Shown piece by piece: positions 1 to 10,815 of a stretch of DNA of 64,000 bases. A program made the position numbers and the translations under genes. Numbering within the stretch: the first letter of the stretch is position 1; every line of letters starts with the position of its first letter. A model generated the notes under the pieces. That model made no database searches. It was not told the DNA's origin and saw nothing but the letters and a program-made list of their open reading frames with translations. The stretch comes from Cepaea nemoralis (taxonomy: Eukaryota; Mollusca; Gastropoda; Stylommatophora; Helicidae): NCBI GenBank assembly GCA_014155875.1, contig JACEFZ010018105.1, positions 186,001 to 250,000 on the forward strand, written 5' to 3'.

Positions 1-160
1 GACTTCATTGCACCGGGTTTTTATATCATATGGCTCAGTCTCTTTCCGCAGCGAACTGGCGAAAGCATCGCATAAAGCACGAACTCTGTAGCTCCAGCGA
101 CGACCCCCAGGAGTCTCCGAAAAAACTGCATGTGTGAACAGAAGGACGCGGCCCGGAATC
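1..160 (-). mobile_element. SINE family B, minus-strand copy, cut by window start
   Basis: The reverse complement matches the + strand copies at 10540-10810 and 16770-17045. The tRNA-like B box is seen inverted as cggaatcgaaccca near 150-165, followed by the family body with tctgtagctccagcgacgacc. SINE B is a tRNA-derived short retroposon with no coding capacity. Confidence 0.6.
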
Positions 161-164
161 GAAC

Positions 165-305
165 CCACAATTCTTTCTAAATGACCGGAACTCATACCAT
201 TGTATGAAAACCAACACAAGGCAATCTGCTTCCAAATTTCCCAAAGCTGTGTTTCGAATATGTGGGATTATGAATTGGCATGTGTAACCCATTCATCACA
301 GAGCT
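165..305 (-). mobile_element. SINE family A, tRNA-like head, minus strand
   Basis: The segment gtttcgaatatgtgggatta followed by gtaacccattcatcacagag is the inverted tRNA-like head of SINE A; compare the minus copy at 14900-15155. The 3' body is missing, so this is a partial copy lying directly against the SINE B copy. Confidence 0.55.
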
Positions 306-689
306 GGCGATTCATGGTAGAAAAGTATTATCTAGGTCACAGTTGAAGAATTATACATTTATTTAGCTAGAAATGTAGACGAAGATGGGGGAACCGAGAT
401 TTTATAATTAGAATTCCCAAAAGCAGTAGGTGCTTTCATTGCGCTACGAAATTTCTGGCAGTCAAAAGAAATTAAACCTACTACCAATCTAACTTTTAAC
501 ATTAAATATGATCGGAAACATGAATAACTAGAACAATTACCAATTAACTAAAATCTCCATTAACCAGTGCCTGCATAAAATAGAACTAAATGGTATGATA
601 CAACCACTAATCTGAAGCTTATTCGTATTTGCAGAATAAGTCAGAAACCAGCGAATCAATACGTGTGGGAAAGACTGACGCAGTGAGAA

Positions 690-1015
690 AATCTGATAAT
701 AGGGTAGTTAGACAATACTTCTTCTTGGATACCTAGCTTTCTTGGATTAGGGCGGGGAAAAAGAGCTCTCGTGTGCACGTTAAAAATCCAACGGCAGTTG
801 AAATTATAAAGAGTAAGCTGGAAGGCCACTGCCCTAGCAAACTTGTTAGGACAAGTAAACATACACATTGGTAGATAGAGACCCTTACCCTGAATGGAAT
901 CTGTCTAGATGGAATAAACCTTACACTAATACTTGCCGAAGTCAGTCACACTGGCCTGTGAGGTGCATAACTAGGTATGACACACTCCCCTCAAAAGAGG
1001 AACACAGTAAAGGAA
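690..1015. repeat. Dispersed repeat E, copy 1
   Basis: About 300 bp are similar to 21405-21685. Shared blocks include ggatacctagc, a ccatggcagttg-like block, and cacactcc followed by gaaagaggaacaaagaag-like sequence. No terminal repeats or coding potential were recognised, so the class is unknown. It lies in the receptor intron upstream of the TM7 exon. Confidence 0.5.
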
Positions 1016-1140
1016 AAAGAAGTTCATAGTTTCTTTGTTTAAATTCTCTAAAGGAATACATTATTTTGTATGCATGTTTTGTGTTTGATTGCCATTGAAT
1101 GAGCTATTTCATAACTGATTTACCATTATACTATTGACAG

Positions 1141-1182
1141 GGTGCAGCTGTGGCACTGATATACTGTTTCTTCAATGGTGAA
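1141..1182 (+). CDS. Class B GPCR, 42-nt exon encoding the end of TM7
   Basis: The segment sits between an acceptor (ctattgacag) and a strong donor (gtaagt) and translates in phase 0 as GAAVALIYCFFNGE. This is the signature of the seventh transmembrane helix of secretin-family receptors, whose family pattern is GxxVAxxYCFxNxE. A separate 42-nt, 14-codon exon at this point is a known feature of that family. The protein would be a seven-pass plasma-membrane peptide-hormone receptor coupling to G proteins; NGE lies at the TM7/cytoplasm border. The next exon begins VLAVLKRRW, which continues the family pattern of xVxxxLKRRW right after NGE. The N-terminal hormone-binding domain and TM1-TM6 must lie upstream of this window; I found none of them in 1-1140. 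Receptor subtype (CRF/DH44, calcitonin/DH31, PDF or PTH-like) cannot be decided from this part. Confidence 0.9.
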
Positions 1183-1256
1183 GTAAGTACATACACTGTT
1201 TCTTCAATGGTAAAGTAGCTAAATGTACTATTTCTTGAATGATGAAGTGAGTACAA
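1159..1256 (+). repeat. Three partial tandem copies of the TM7 exon end plus donor
   Basis: The sequence around the exon end and donor is followed by two degenerate copies, near 1191-1222 and 1223-1254. They contain actgtttcttcaatggtaaa and actatttcttgaatgatgaa, and the last again ends in a donor-like gtgagtac. The copies have lost the exon's acceptor and frame. They look like a local tandem duplication of an exon edge, not extra exons. Confidence 0.75.
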
Positions 1257-1664
1257 CGAAGGAATCCCCTCACTTATGCTGTTGTATTAAGCAAATGGTC
1301 TTTCACTTCAAGACAATTTCTTTTCAAATCCACATCAAATTTGGAATGTTTGTTTCTGTGACTTGGGTTTCCAGGTTGACCCAGTCTATAAATACGTACC
1401 AAGAAATTGAGCGTAAAGAGAAGTAAAGGCAGCCTGTGTGATGTTGACAGCATCACCCGTTGAGTGCCAATCAGTCTGAACAGACTAGAATTACTGCCCC
1501 AAGACATTTCTTTATGTGAAAAAAGGAGTCTGATACTTTTACTGTCTTTTATAAACACTAAAGCTAGACAAGGGAATTAACCCTTATAATAATGTGACTG
1601 CGTGTGTGTGTCTTTTTGGAGTTTTTTTATATTCTGTGTGTGTATCTTTTTGGAGTTGTGCAGT

Positions 1665-1745
1665 GCAGTGGCTAGTACACTTGTCTGGCAGCAAGTTGGC
1701 CTTGGTTCAAACATTCTTCAAAATGAGATTTATTTCATGAAGACA
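1665..1745 (+). mobile_element. tRNA-like SINE head fragment
   Basis: The sequence cagtggctagtacacttgtc followed 20-25 bases later by ttggttcaaac looks like a tRNA-derived A-box/B-box pair. It may be a worn SINE C head in + orientation. No body follows. Confidence 0.35.
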
Positions 1746-1830
1746 TTATCGTTATACCATGTGGCATAACCTGTGCAGAATGTCGCTCTCTTCTCGGTTG
1801 ACCAAATAGATTCTTGATCCTGTGCTGGTT

Positions 1831-2104
1831 CCTTGCCTCATGTATTTTCATGCTTAAGATGCCTTCAATGTCCTGTGTTCATCTTCATGCTCGTAGACCC
1901 TTGCCTCATGTATTTTCATGCTTAAGGTGACTTCAGTCTCCCGTGTCCATCTTCATGCTGGTAGACCCTTGCCACTTGTATTTTCATGCTTAAGGTGCCT
2001 TCAATATGCTGTGTCCAACTTCATGCTGGTAGACCCTTGCCTCATGTGTTTTCATGCTTAAGATGATTTCAGTCTCCCGTGTCCATCTTCATGCTGGTAG
2101 ACCC
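1831..2104. repeat. Minisatellite, about 67-bp unit, 4 copies
   Basis: Blocks of the form cttgcctcatgtattttcat...ttcatgctggtagaccc recur at 67-69 bp spacing. It lies inside a receptor intron. Confidence 0.85.
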
Positions 2105-2454
2105 GTGCCTCTTCTTCCAGGAACCAAGCCTTCCATGGCTGTTCTTGCCAAATCACTGTATTAATAAAATCCAAATATTTACGTTTTTGGGACATGATGC
2201 AGTTTGTGAGCTAGTTTTTTTTTCTTTCTATGTTCAGATAGTTGTTCTTCGTCTTGTTCAACTAGAGTTTTTATAGTAGAATGGAAAGAACAGCATAGAA
2301 AGATAAAAAAAAGAATAATAAAGATATCTTGAAAGAAATCAACTCTCAAATAAAACTAGTTACTCATATCAGAAAGAAACAATTTCATTCTTTTGAGATT
2401 CTTATGAGAAGGGTGGCCAAGTCAACATAGGCTATTTTTTCTTGTTGATTAAAA

Positions 2455-2720
2455 ATCCTCTTGAAGACTGAGTTTTAATTCTTAAGTCTGGTACATTGAT
2501 GCCGTTGTCTGAGCCCTAAAAGAAATGTGCATGTATCACAGTGAGGTTTGTGTAAAGACTTTTCTCCCAATCCGATAAGAGAATTCCATCTCCATAGGAA
2601 CAATAGCAGAGCTCTCCTTCCCCTATCCAAGCTCAGAAACTAGCATGGCGTGCAAGTACTGGAACCTGACATCCGCACCCAGGCATCATAACTGTTAGAA
2701 CATTAGCAAGTCTTGTAATA
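2455..2720. repeat. Dispersed repeat D, copy 1
   Basis: Resembles 14565-14800 and 35240-35455. Shared landmarks are an acttttctcc block, an agagct-tccttcccctatcc-aagctca block and a tactggaac block near the end. No termini or coding capacity recognised. Intronic. Confidence 0.5.
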
Positions 2721-2779
2721 CAATCCAAGGAAATACCGCACCATGAAGAGGTTTTCTAAAATTTGGACCAGTGTAAGAC

Positions 2780-3300
2780 CTGGTCCTGTGACCTTATGAG
2801 CTCCTTTCTTCTTTTGCCCTTTACATTCCCAACTAGCTTACTCGAGGTCATCATATCTTTGCCGATTTTTTGCAACTTCCTCAATGTCCAATCAATCGTA
2901 TTCCCTCCTGTCACTAATTCTCTTCCCTGTGTGGTACTCTTCTATTTAGTTTGCCATGAGTTCCAGAGAAAGCACTTTCTAGTTCTATGGTTTTTTCAGT
3001 GTGACCTATCAAGTGCCAGCGTTGTTTCCTCGCTTCGCAATACTTTGGCATTTGTCTAGTTTCCCTAAGCTAGTTATTCTGTCAGAATAACTTTAGTCCT
3101 ACGCTTTGCAAGTCACCAGGCAATGAATGTATGTAGTTTATTAGTATTTGTTTTAGTCATTCTCTAAGTGTATAATCCATACAGCAGTACTGATTTAAAG
3201 TCAAAGTTAAATATTCTCTTTGATGCTAATTTTAATTTCATTTGACTTCCACAGAATTCCTCATATTATGACAGCTCCTCTAGCTTTTTTCAGTGGCCCT
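2780..3300 (-). mobile_element. Non-LTR retrotransposon remnant (family 3), C-terminal part
   Basis: Read on the minus strand, this matches the better copy at 13680-14210: a strand resembling GHVLRRP..I, a GKR/RGRPKTTW-type linker, then ELK..G..W.E...IA.DR. Stops and shifts are frequent, so this is a dead fragment. It lies in the receptor intron between 1183 and 3410, antisense to the receptor. Confidence 0.6.
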
Positions 3301-3410
3301 CTACTTGTTTGCATAGCATGTAATATCTGACTATTTATAAACGACACATATAAATCTTACTTGTGCATAGGTACACAATGTTAACATTTATCTAAATGAT
3401 ATCGCTGCAG

Positions 3411-3587
3411 GTTCTGGCAGTCTTGAAGAGAAGGTGGAGTCAGTGCCATCATACTTATGATCCTGCTATGGGGAGGCCTTCCTCTTTAAGTACAACAGCC
3501 ATTACCATGGATGACACCAGCACAACCGGTACAATATTAAAGAATGGCAGCAACAGACTGGTGAGACCAATTGCCAACATTGTCAAG
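3411..3587 (+). CDS. Class B GPCR, cytoplasmic-tail exon
   Basis: The acceptor is atcgctgcag and the donor AAG|gtgaca. The exon is 177 nt, 59 codons, with phase 0 at both ends, so it splices in frame to the TM7 exon and to the last exon. It starts VLAVLKRRWSQCHHTYDP. Joined to the preceding NGE this gives NGEVLAVLKRRW, the membrane-proximal helix-8 pattern of secretin-family receptors (family form NGEVQ..LKRRW). The rest is a Ser/Thr-rich tail (SSLSTTAITMDDTSTTG), typical of sites for receptor-kinase phosphorylation and arrestin binding, then NRLVRPIANIVK. An alternative donor (CTG|gtgaga at 3561) would also keep the frame and shorten the tail by nine residues. The polypyrimidine tract before the acceptor is weak. 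Confidence 0.85.
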
Positions 3588-3839
3588 GTGACATATGAAA
3601 GTATCTTTTCTTTCTATAATTTAACTTTTTTAATAGTTATTTTGTCTTATTTCATGACAGACTTTTGCAGGTGTATACATACATAAAATGCAGCAGTGTA
3701 TTGCTATTATGAACGATGACATTGACAAGGGTTTTTATATATTAGAGGTAATGTAAAATGTCTTAAACCTGAAAACTGCACAGCGACTGCTAGGGCAAGC
3801 TGCCTTTTATTTCCTGTCCTTACCAACACCCACCCAGAA

Positions 3840-4450
3840 AACACCTGAAATCAACAGCAGCACTCATTTAATAAACACTAAAAATCTACTTTAACAAACA
3901 CCCAATAACAACCAAATATCTACTTCAACACTCACGTAGCAAACACCAACAATCTATTCCAACATTCACCCAGTAAACACCAGAAATATATTCCAACACT
4001 CACCCAGTAAACACCAGAAATATATTCCAACACTCACCCAGTAAACACCAGAAATATATTCCAACACTCACCTAGTAAATACCATAAATCTACTCCTAAA
4101 CCCACTTAATAAACACTAGAAATCTATTCCAACACTCACCTTGTAAACTCCAGAAGTCTACGGCAACACTCACCCTGCAAACACCAAAAGACTACTCCAA
4201 CATTCATCCTGTAAACACCAAAAGCCTACTCCAACACTCACCCTGTAAACACCCAAAGTCTACTCCAACATTCACCCTGTAAACACCCAAAGTCTACTCC
4301 AACACTCATCCTGTAAACACCCAAAGTCTACTCCAACACTAACCCTGTAAACACCAAAAGCCTACTCCAACACTAACCCTGTAAACACCAAAAGCCTACT
4401 CCAACACTCACCCAATAAACACCAGAAGTGTATTCCAACATCTACCCAGC
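3840..4450. repeat. Minisatellite, 34-bp unit, about 18 copies
   Basis: Units of the form caacactcacccagtaaaca followed by ccagaaatatattc repeat at 34 bp. Left copies end in aatctact, right copies in aaagtctact, so sub-variants form blocks. Lies in the last receptor intron. Confidence 0.9.
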
Positions 4451-4565
4451 AAGACTGTGTTAGACATCAGAGATTGTGGCACATCATTGGAGACATTAGG
4501 ATTCCAATACATTTGACCCAGTTAATTTTATCATTGCATCATAAACAACAAGCAGCTGTCAGTTC

Positions 4566-4745
4566 CCCCCCCCCCCCCACCCCCGGTAGTTTGCCATTGC
4601 TTTCTGAGGGGCCGGCTCACTTATCCCGTAAGTCACCAACACGGCGAGAACCACTACCAATTCTCGCGTTCTGTATTACCCTATGTAGATAGACGGGATT
4701 ACGCAGAAAGTCGTTTAACCCCTAGGCCAGGTAGATCGGCAGCTG
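4566..4745 (-). mobile_element. SINE family A, minus strand
   Basis: It begins with a poly-C run (4566-4579), then tagtttgccattgctttctg, the inverted SINE A body, and an inverted tRNA-like head ending aacccctaggccaggtagatc. The distal 3' part (tcctgtaaaggatatgc) is absent. Intronic. Confidence 0.75.
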
Positions 4746-4749
4746 TCAG

Positions 4750-5460
4750 AGTAGATTATGGAATATTAAATTATGTTGAAGATGTAACAAGAAACAACAA
4801 AAATGATGAGACTTGTAACAATTGTGATCCTATTGCATAAGTAGTGGAAATCCTACTGAGATATGCAGATGATTCAGACCAACTCTCAGTGAATCAACCA
4901 AAAATTACAACTGACAATGAAGAAACTGGAAATGCCACAAGCTTTGAATGCCATCGCTTCAAAGTTAATAATAATGGGGACTTCAAAATAAGTCAGAACA
5001 ATATTGTTCCTATCAATGGAGACGTTAAACAGTGCTTATGGCACAACACCAGCAAACAAAATAAACATTTTCAGAATATGCATCTCTCTAGAGGTTATAA
5101 ATGGATATTAAATATGGACCATTTCACAATCACTGAAAAATAAAATCAGTGCCTGTAAACTTAAATATTATCAAACAATTCTTAGAATTCTTTGAATCAA
5201 GAAGAAGACATTTCTAACATTCTAGAAGATCTGAATATCGAAGAAAACTGACAGCAGCATCATGCTCAAAAACTAAAATACCAAAAACAACAATTGCATA
5301 GAAAGCAGTTAAGGAAAGCCTAGTTCCTGGAAGAAGCGGCACAGATTGAGCAGCACGAAGGTGGGTCACAGGACACTAAACACTTTGAACATAAAAATGT
5401 AATCAATGTTCTGCAAAAGGTCTGCTGCATAATGATTTGAAGATATTACCGACTGAAGCC
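4750..5460 (+). mobile_element. Non-LTR retrotransposon remnant (family 5)
   Basis: A 99-codon open stretch (4844-5143) includes EILLRYADDSDQL, which resembles the catalytic YADD box of a reverse transcriptase. Near 5180-5345, broken frames give the C-terminal pattern ILRI..K..N..IL.DLNIE..W followed by QKLKYQ...QLHRK, matching the clearer copy at 17380-17700. No intact frame joins these parts. The RT reading of the 5' half is tentative; the 3' half is better supported. Confidence 0.45.
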
Positions 5461-5861
5461 ATGGTTCATAAAATCTATGGAAACTAGTAGGCGTGCTAAA
5501 TCTGTGCAACACAATTCCACCAAATATGAGTTTTTGTTTGATAAAACCAGCTTAATGAGGCATCTTCCTAGTAGAATGTTGTTCTCAACATAACATGCCC
5601 GAATGGCTCAATTTTTAACCACATGATTTTCTTCATTAATGGCTGTGAAATCATCCATGAATCACATCCGTAACTTGTTATGAGAAAGATGCGCGTCCTT
5701 GGAATAGATTTCTGATGTTTATTCGGGGTGGTTTCACTTTTGTTAAATTGCTGTTACATACCTTATTTGTTTACACTGTTTCACTTTATCATTGCTAGAA
5801 CACCAGTTTTATTCTGGGACCTTTCGAGCAGTTCCCACTGTTGTTAACTATGGAGCCAAGA

Positions 5862-6610
5862 TATGAACAATATATGTGACATTGTGTTTGCCTATTACAG
5901 ACAGTAACTTGTGTGCCATATTATATGAACAATATATGTGACATTGTGTTTGCCTATTACAGACAGTAACTTGTGTGCCATATTATATGAACAATATATG
6001 TGACATTGTGTTTGCCTATTACAGACAGTAACTTGTGTGCCATATTATATGAACAATATATGTGACATTGTGTTTGCCTATTACAGACAGTAACTTGTGT
6101 GCCATATTATATGAACAATATATGTGACATTGTGTTTGCCTATTACAGACAGTAACTTGTGTGCCATATTATATGAACAATATATGTGACATTGTGTTTG
6201 CCTATTACAGACAGTAACTTGTGTGCCATATTATATGAACAATATATGTGACATTGTGTTTGCCTATTACAGACAGTAACTTGTGTGCCATATTATATGA
6301 ACAATATATGTGACATTGTGTTTGCCTATTATAGACAGTAACTTGTGTGCCATATTATATGAACAATATATGTGACATTGTGTTTGCCTATTACAGACAG
6401 TAACTTGTGTGCCATATTATATGAACAATATATGTGACATTGTGTTTGCCAATTATAGACAGTAACTTGTGTGCCATATTATATGAACAATATATGTGAC
6501 ATTGTGTTTGCCTATTACAGACAGTAACATGTGTGCCATATTATATGAACAATTTATGTGACATTGTGTTTGCTTATTACAGACAGTAACTTGTGTTCCA
6601 TATTATTTTG
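5862..6610. repeat. Minisatellite, 62-bp unit, 12 copies
   Basis: The unit gaacaatatatgtgacattg then tgtttgcctattacagacag then taacttgtgtgccatattat repeats at exactly 62 bp with very few differences. That near-identity implies recent expansion. Each unit contains an acceptor-like tttgcctattacag. Lies in the last receptor intron, 0.65 kb before the terminal exon. Confidence 0.95.
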
Positions 6611-6611
6611 T

Positions 6612-6865
6612 CCTTTCTTCTTCTGTCACATATCCTGTATTTGAGCAAAGGTCCTCAACCAATTGTCCTATCTTTTGCTACTTGCTGCAGCTCCCTCCAT
6701 GTTTTGACCACACCACAATCTGTCTCCAACTCCTCTCCCCACACTTTCCATTTGCCATGAGGGTTTCAGAGAAAGGGCCATCTATACACATGACAATCAG
6801 ATTTTCTCAGTGTGAGTCTGACTTAGTGCCAGCGTCCCCTTCTTATTTCCTTAACCTGTGCTCCA
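6612..6865 (-). mobile_element. Non-LTR retrotransposon remnant (family 3)
   Basis: A third copy of the minus-strand family at 2780-3300 and 13680-14210. Shared landmarks are gccatgagggtttcagagaa, ttttctcagtgtg and gtgccagcgtc. Decayed. Confidence 0.55.
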
Positions 6866-7005
6866 TCCCAGTGACCCTGCCACACCATCCCAGTGACCCT
6901 GCCACACCATCGCATTGACCCTGCCACACCATCCCAGTGACCATGTCACACCATCGCAGTGACCCTGCCACACCAATATAGTGACCCTGCCACACCATCC
7001 CAATT
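6866..7005. repeat. Minisatellite, about 22-bp unit
   Basis: Repeats of cccagtgaccctgccacacc with at; roughly six copies, two degenerate. Intronic. Confidence 0.85.
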
Positions 7006-7260
7006 CCTCCACTCCCCACCGGCAAATGAATGTCCAGAGTTTATCAGTAATTGATCAAGTCATGTCCTTGCCTGTGACCCACACATGAGTACTGACCTAA
7101 AGGCACAGTCAAACATTGTAAGTTTGTTACTAGGTTTATTTTTTCTAATGTTCAGAACATGATTCTGATCTTAAGTCTACGTTTTGACACTTCTGTAATA
7201 ATGTGCCTTAGTGTGGTCAATACAGTATTAAGCATTTAGTTATTTTATTCTCTCCTTCAG

Positions 7261-7329
7261 GATACTACAGAACTACAGCTGATGATGCCAGCCAAGAAAA
7301 GTGATGCAGAAACGACCTTCAAAACATAA
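7261..7329 (+). CDS. Class B GPCR, terminal coding exon
   Basis: A strong acceptor (tattctctccttcag) precedes GAT ACT ACA GAA. In phase 0, as left by the previous exon, this reads DTTELQLMMPAKKSDAE and five more residues, then TAA at 7327-7329: 22 codons plus stop. It completes the cytoplasmic tail of the receptor begun at 1141 and 3411. The tail is hydrophilic, with acidic, Lys and Thr residues, and ends in FKT, which is not a classic class I PDZ ligand. Agreement of phase and acceptor is strong evidence that this is the true last exon, although only a cDNA would prove the join across the 3.7-kb intron. Confidence 0.8.
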   Translation, partial: DTTELQLMMPAKKSDAETTFKT

Positions 7330-7960
7330 AACCAAGGCTATGTCTTTCTGATGGACCATACATCTAATTTCAAGAACATTCACAGAAACCTCACAACAGA
7401 AACTAGATCACTTGACTGTTAGGCTTGTCTTATATGACACCTGCCAACTAATGACACTATGTATTTCATCTCCCTCGTGAACTCAGTCTTATTTCTAGTT
7501 AATATTATTTTCACAAAGAAGTAATGATGACTCACAATTTAAAACAAAGAACATCCCTTGTGTTAAAGATAACAGTATGTGCTAAAACTTATGATGGAAA
7601 CAAAGTTATCTACAAAAGTTGCACAGTATGGGCTGCTCGTTTGACTTAATGTGGATTCACTACTATTCTTTACAAAGAAATAATCAGCAGCCGGTCTCTG
7701 TGGCTAAGGGCTTGCGGACGCGGTTTGCGAGCCCGTACACCCGGGTTCGAAACACAGCGGTGCTGGTTTTTTTTCGAAAAAGGTATAAGAGCCGGTCGTT
7801 CAGAAAGCAATGGCAAACTACTGAACGTAAAATTTGCCCAGGAATCACTAGCAGCGAAAATGCTGGGGTTGACTGCCACGTCCAATGAAGGACATGCAAC
7901 TTAATTTTTTAATCAGCAACACTTATTTCTTAACCAATAAAATCCATTTCTCCAAAACTA
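7330..7960 (+). other. Probable 3' UTR of the receptor, with AATAAA
   Basis: AATAAA stands at 7936-7941, about 0.6 kb after the stop. A later candidate is at 8636-8641. A SINE A copy (7690-7905) lies within the stretch, so the mature UTR probably contains SINE sequence. Confidence 0.45.
7690..7905 (+). mobile_element. SINE family A
   Basis: The tRNA-like head has an A box in tctctgtggctaagggctt and a B box in gggttcgaaacac. It is followed by the family body: cagaaagcaatggcaaacta, then an aaatgctggggttgactgc block and gtccaatgaaggacatgcaa at the end. Full length or nearly so. Confidence 0.85.
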
Positions 7961-8096
7961 GCTGGGTGTGCAGACATTAGCAAAGCCAGCCTATGTATGT
8001 GTACAAATATATGTTTATGGTAAAACAAGTGATAACTTTCTGAAAGTGATGATGTGGTTCTCTATGTCAAGTGCACCAAAGTAATATAAATTACTA

Positions 8097-8345
8097 AGGT
8101 CTCCCTGGCCAAGGGGTTAACGACATTGTTTATAATCCCGTATATCCACGTGGGGAAAACAGCAGCTGCGAGAATCGGCAGCAGTTCGTGCCACGCTGGT
8201 AACTAACGGGGGTATGTGAGCCAGTCATTCAGAAAATAATGGCAAACTACTGAATGTAAAACTTGCCTAGTACATCAACAGCAGTTGGAAAATGCTGGTG
8301 TTGACTGCAACGTCCTGTAAGTGATATGCACCATTAAAAAAAAAC
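8097..8345 (+). mobile_element. SINE family A, second subfamily
   Basis: The head tctccctggccaaggggtta differs from the copy at 7690, but the body (aatggcaaactactgaatgt ... aatgctggtgttgactgcaa, cgtcctgtaagtgatatgca) is the same. It ends in an A-rich tail. Confidence 0.85.
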
Positions 8346-8872
8346 AACCAAAGTAATGTAAATTACTATGAAAGTGAACAGGTGGTTCTCTATGACAAGT
8401 GCAGAAAGTGCATTGTCTAACTAAATATGGGAATGTTCATCATAATTGTTTTTCTGTCAGTTACTAAAGCAGATACTTTAAATGTTACTGGATTAGCACA
8501 TGATATCAGCCTCAATGTAGTGAATAACTAACTGCATAAAGGAAAGCACATTAGCCTCTTCCTGCAAATATTGCACGATGACTTTCACACTATAAAATAG
8601 CTGAAAGCATGATGTGGGTATTGAATTAAGATTCAAATAAATTAAGAATCGTTCAATTAATTGTAAATGTAATATGTTAATTTATGTTACTGTGGTGACA
8701 CTCACAGTTTTTCTTATGCACCTATTTCACATGCCTCAGTCTTCTTCTTGTGAATTTTGGCCAGAGGTCATGGTTGACATTTTATATTTACACATCGTAT
8801 ATTTTCTTTTTCTGCTGCTGCATTTACCTGATTTTTTTTTTCTTGGATGTATTGATTTATAACAGAGCTCTA

Positions 8873-9190
8873 ATATTTACACCCTTCGACTGACACATTC
8901 AGCTTCTTCCTGGTAACTCTAGCCCGGGTTGCTGTGATATTTACAGCCTTGGGCTGACACATCTGACTTCTTCCTGGCAGTTCTTGCCTGGGTTGCTGTG
9001 ATATTTGCACCCTTCGCTGACACATCTGACTTCTTCCTGGCAATTCTTGCCAGGGTTGCTGTGATATTTGCACCCATCGGCTAACGCATCCAACTTCTTC
9101 CTGGCAAGTCTTGCTCGGATTGCTGTGATATTTGCACCCTTCAGCTAACACATCCAACTTCTTCCTGGCAATTCTTGCCCAGGTTCACAG
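8873..9190. repeat. Minisatellite, about 64-bp unit, 5 copies
   Basis: Units run gttgctgtgatatttgcacc then cttcggctgacacatc then acttcttcctggcaattctt. An open minus-strand frame across it is a repeat artefact. Confidence 0.9.
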
Positions 9191-10024
9191 GTATATAACC
9201 ATTATAAAAGTTAATAAGTGTGTGTTTCTTATAGTTTAATATGTTATAAAACATCTAGTGGCTATAGTAGCTTACAGCAATGACATTAGGGCAAGTCAGT
9301 AAGATAGTTATAAAATGGTATAAAACAGTTAAGAAATTGTTGTTGGTAGTTTATAAAGGTGTCATTAAATGGCATATCAAACTTGATGTCTATGTGTGGC
9401 AGATGATAACTGCCACATGCGAATACACATGTAAAGTTGCACATGCAGTGGTGCTGAAAATGTAGACCATACTCGATGACTTCACCACCAATGAACAGCA
9501 TATGGGACCAGAAGACTTACTGCCAAGGATATTCAAAAGGACTTTATGCCTGTCTATGGCGGCAAGTGTTTGTCATGAAATCGTTACACTACTAGTTGCT
9601 AATTATTTGCTGCTGAAGAAGAAGAATATGAGATACAAACATGGCTGTGGCATCAACCCAAAGACTTCTATATTGCAGGACTGACATAATGATGGAATAA
9701 ATGCATCACTCTTAATAGAGATTATGTTGAGAAATAAGGAGAGATTTAAGTACAATAATAACTGGTTTTCAAGTTTACATCTCATGTAATGTTTGTACAT
9801 ACTATTTTGTGACTTACTTACTGACCTATACTCATATTAATTCAAAACGGTCTAAACTCAAATCCATCTCAGGGCAATCTTTTCAGAGGAACCTGACTTT
9901 GCCTTATTTTCTGGGTGGTAAATCAGATGCCATGCCACCTCTGACAAAGGTGGTCGGGAATCATACACAGTTGGCTGTGTAGGTCTCTACCCAAGCAAAA
10001 TTTTAAAATTAAAAACCCTCCCAA

Positions 10025-10405
10025 AACATAAAATGTATCGGCTGTGTTGAGGCCTGACCCTAAACATGATGTACTGAAGATGAATGAATAAGTTGTATTG
10101 ATTCCTGATCCTAAACATGTTGTACTGAAGATGAATGTGTCAGCTGTGTTGAGTCCTGACCCTAAACATGCTGTACTGAAAATGAGTGTATCGGCTGTGC
10201 TGTATTGAGTCCTGATTCTAAACATATTGTATTGAAGATGAATGTATAAGCTGTGTTGAGTCCTGATACTAAACATGCTGTACTGAAGATGAATGTATCC
10301 ACTGTACTGAGTCCTGAACCTAAACATGTTGTACTGAAGATGAATGTATGGGCTGTTGAGTCCTGATCCTAAACACCATGTGCTGAAGATGAATGTATTG
10401 GCCAA
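10025..10405. repeat. Minisatellite, about 56-bp unit, 6-7 copies
   Basis: Units of gtactgaagatgaatgtatc ... gttgagtcctgaccctaaac repeat with moderate divergence. The 177-codon minus-strand frame over it is repetitive and is not taken as a gene. Confidence 0.85.
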
Positions 10406-10539
10406 AAGGCACAAATACTGCAGCTTGTCTGTAAACAGACGTAACGGATACATCATTTTCAGGATGAAGTAGTACTAGCAATCTATTTTTGCTTTCTACT
10501 TTCTAATCTAGAAGCTACAATATCAGTGTGTTTGAATCC

Positions 10540-10815
10540 TCCTTGTGTTTGGATCCTTTGAGTCTCCACGGCGAAGTGATCAAGCCATCTTCATCACGCT
10601 CGAAGGTTGTGGGTTCAAATCCGGGCTACGTCTTTCAGTTCACGAGTGCATTTTTCTCAGAGATTCTGAGGTTCGTCGCTGGAGTTACGGAGTTTATGCT
10701 TTGTGCGACCTTTCAGCGGGTTGCCCTGTGGAAAGAGACCGAGCCATATGTGATAAAACTCGGGGCAATGAAGTCGATCCTCTCTACTTTTAAGACTTTT
10801 AAAAAAATGTTGAAT
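10540..10815 (+). mobile_element. SINE family B
   Basis: The tRNA-like head has ccacggcgaagtgatcaagc (A box) and gtgggttcaaatccgg (B box). The body includes agattctgaggttcgtcgct and ends in ctacttttaag. It matches 16770-17045 (same strand) and the inverted copy at 1-160. Confidence 0.8.

Noticed and set aside
4474..4692. 72-codon frame as a small gene
   Set aside because: It is the antisense of an inverted SINE A plus a poly-C run.
7690..7765. Functional tRNA gene
   Set aside because: A and B boxes are present but the cloverleaf is not complete and the SINE body follows.
9923..10456. 177-codon minus-strand frame
   Set aside because: It covers the 56-bp minisatellite; the residues simply repeat.
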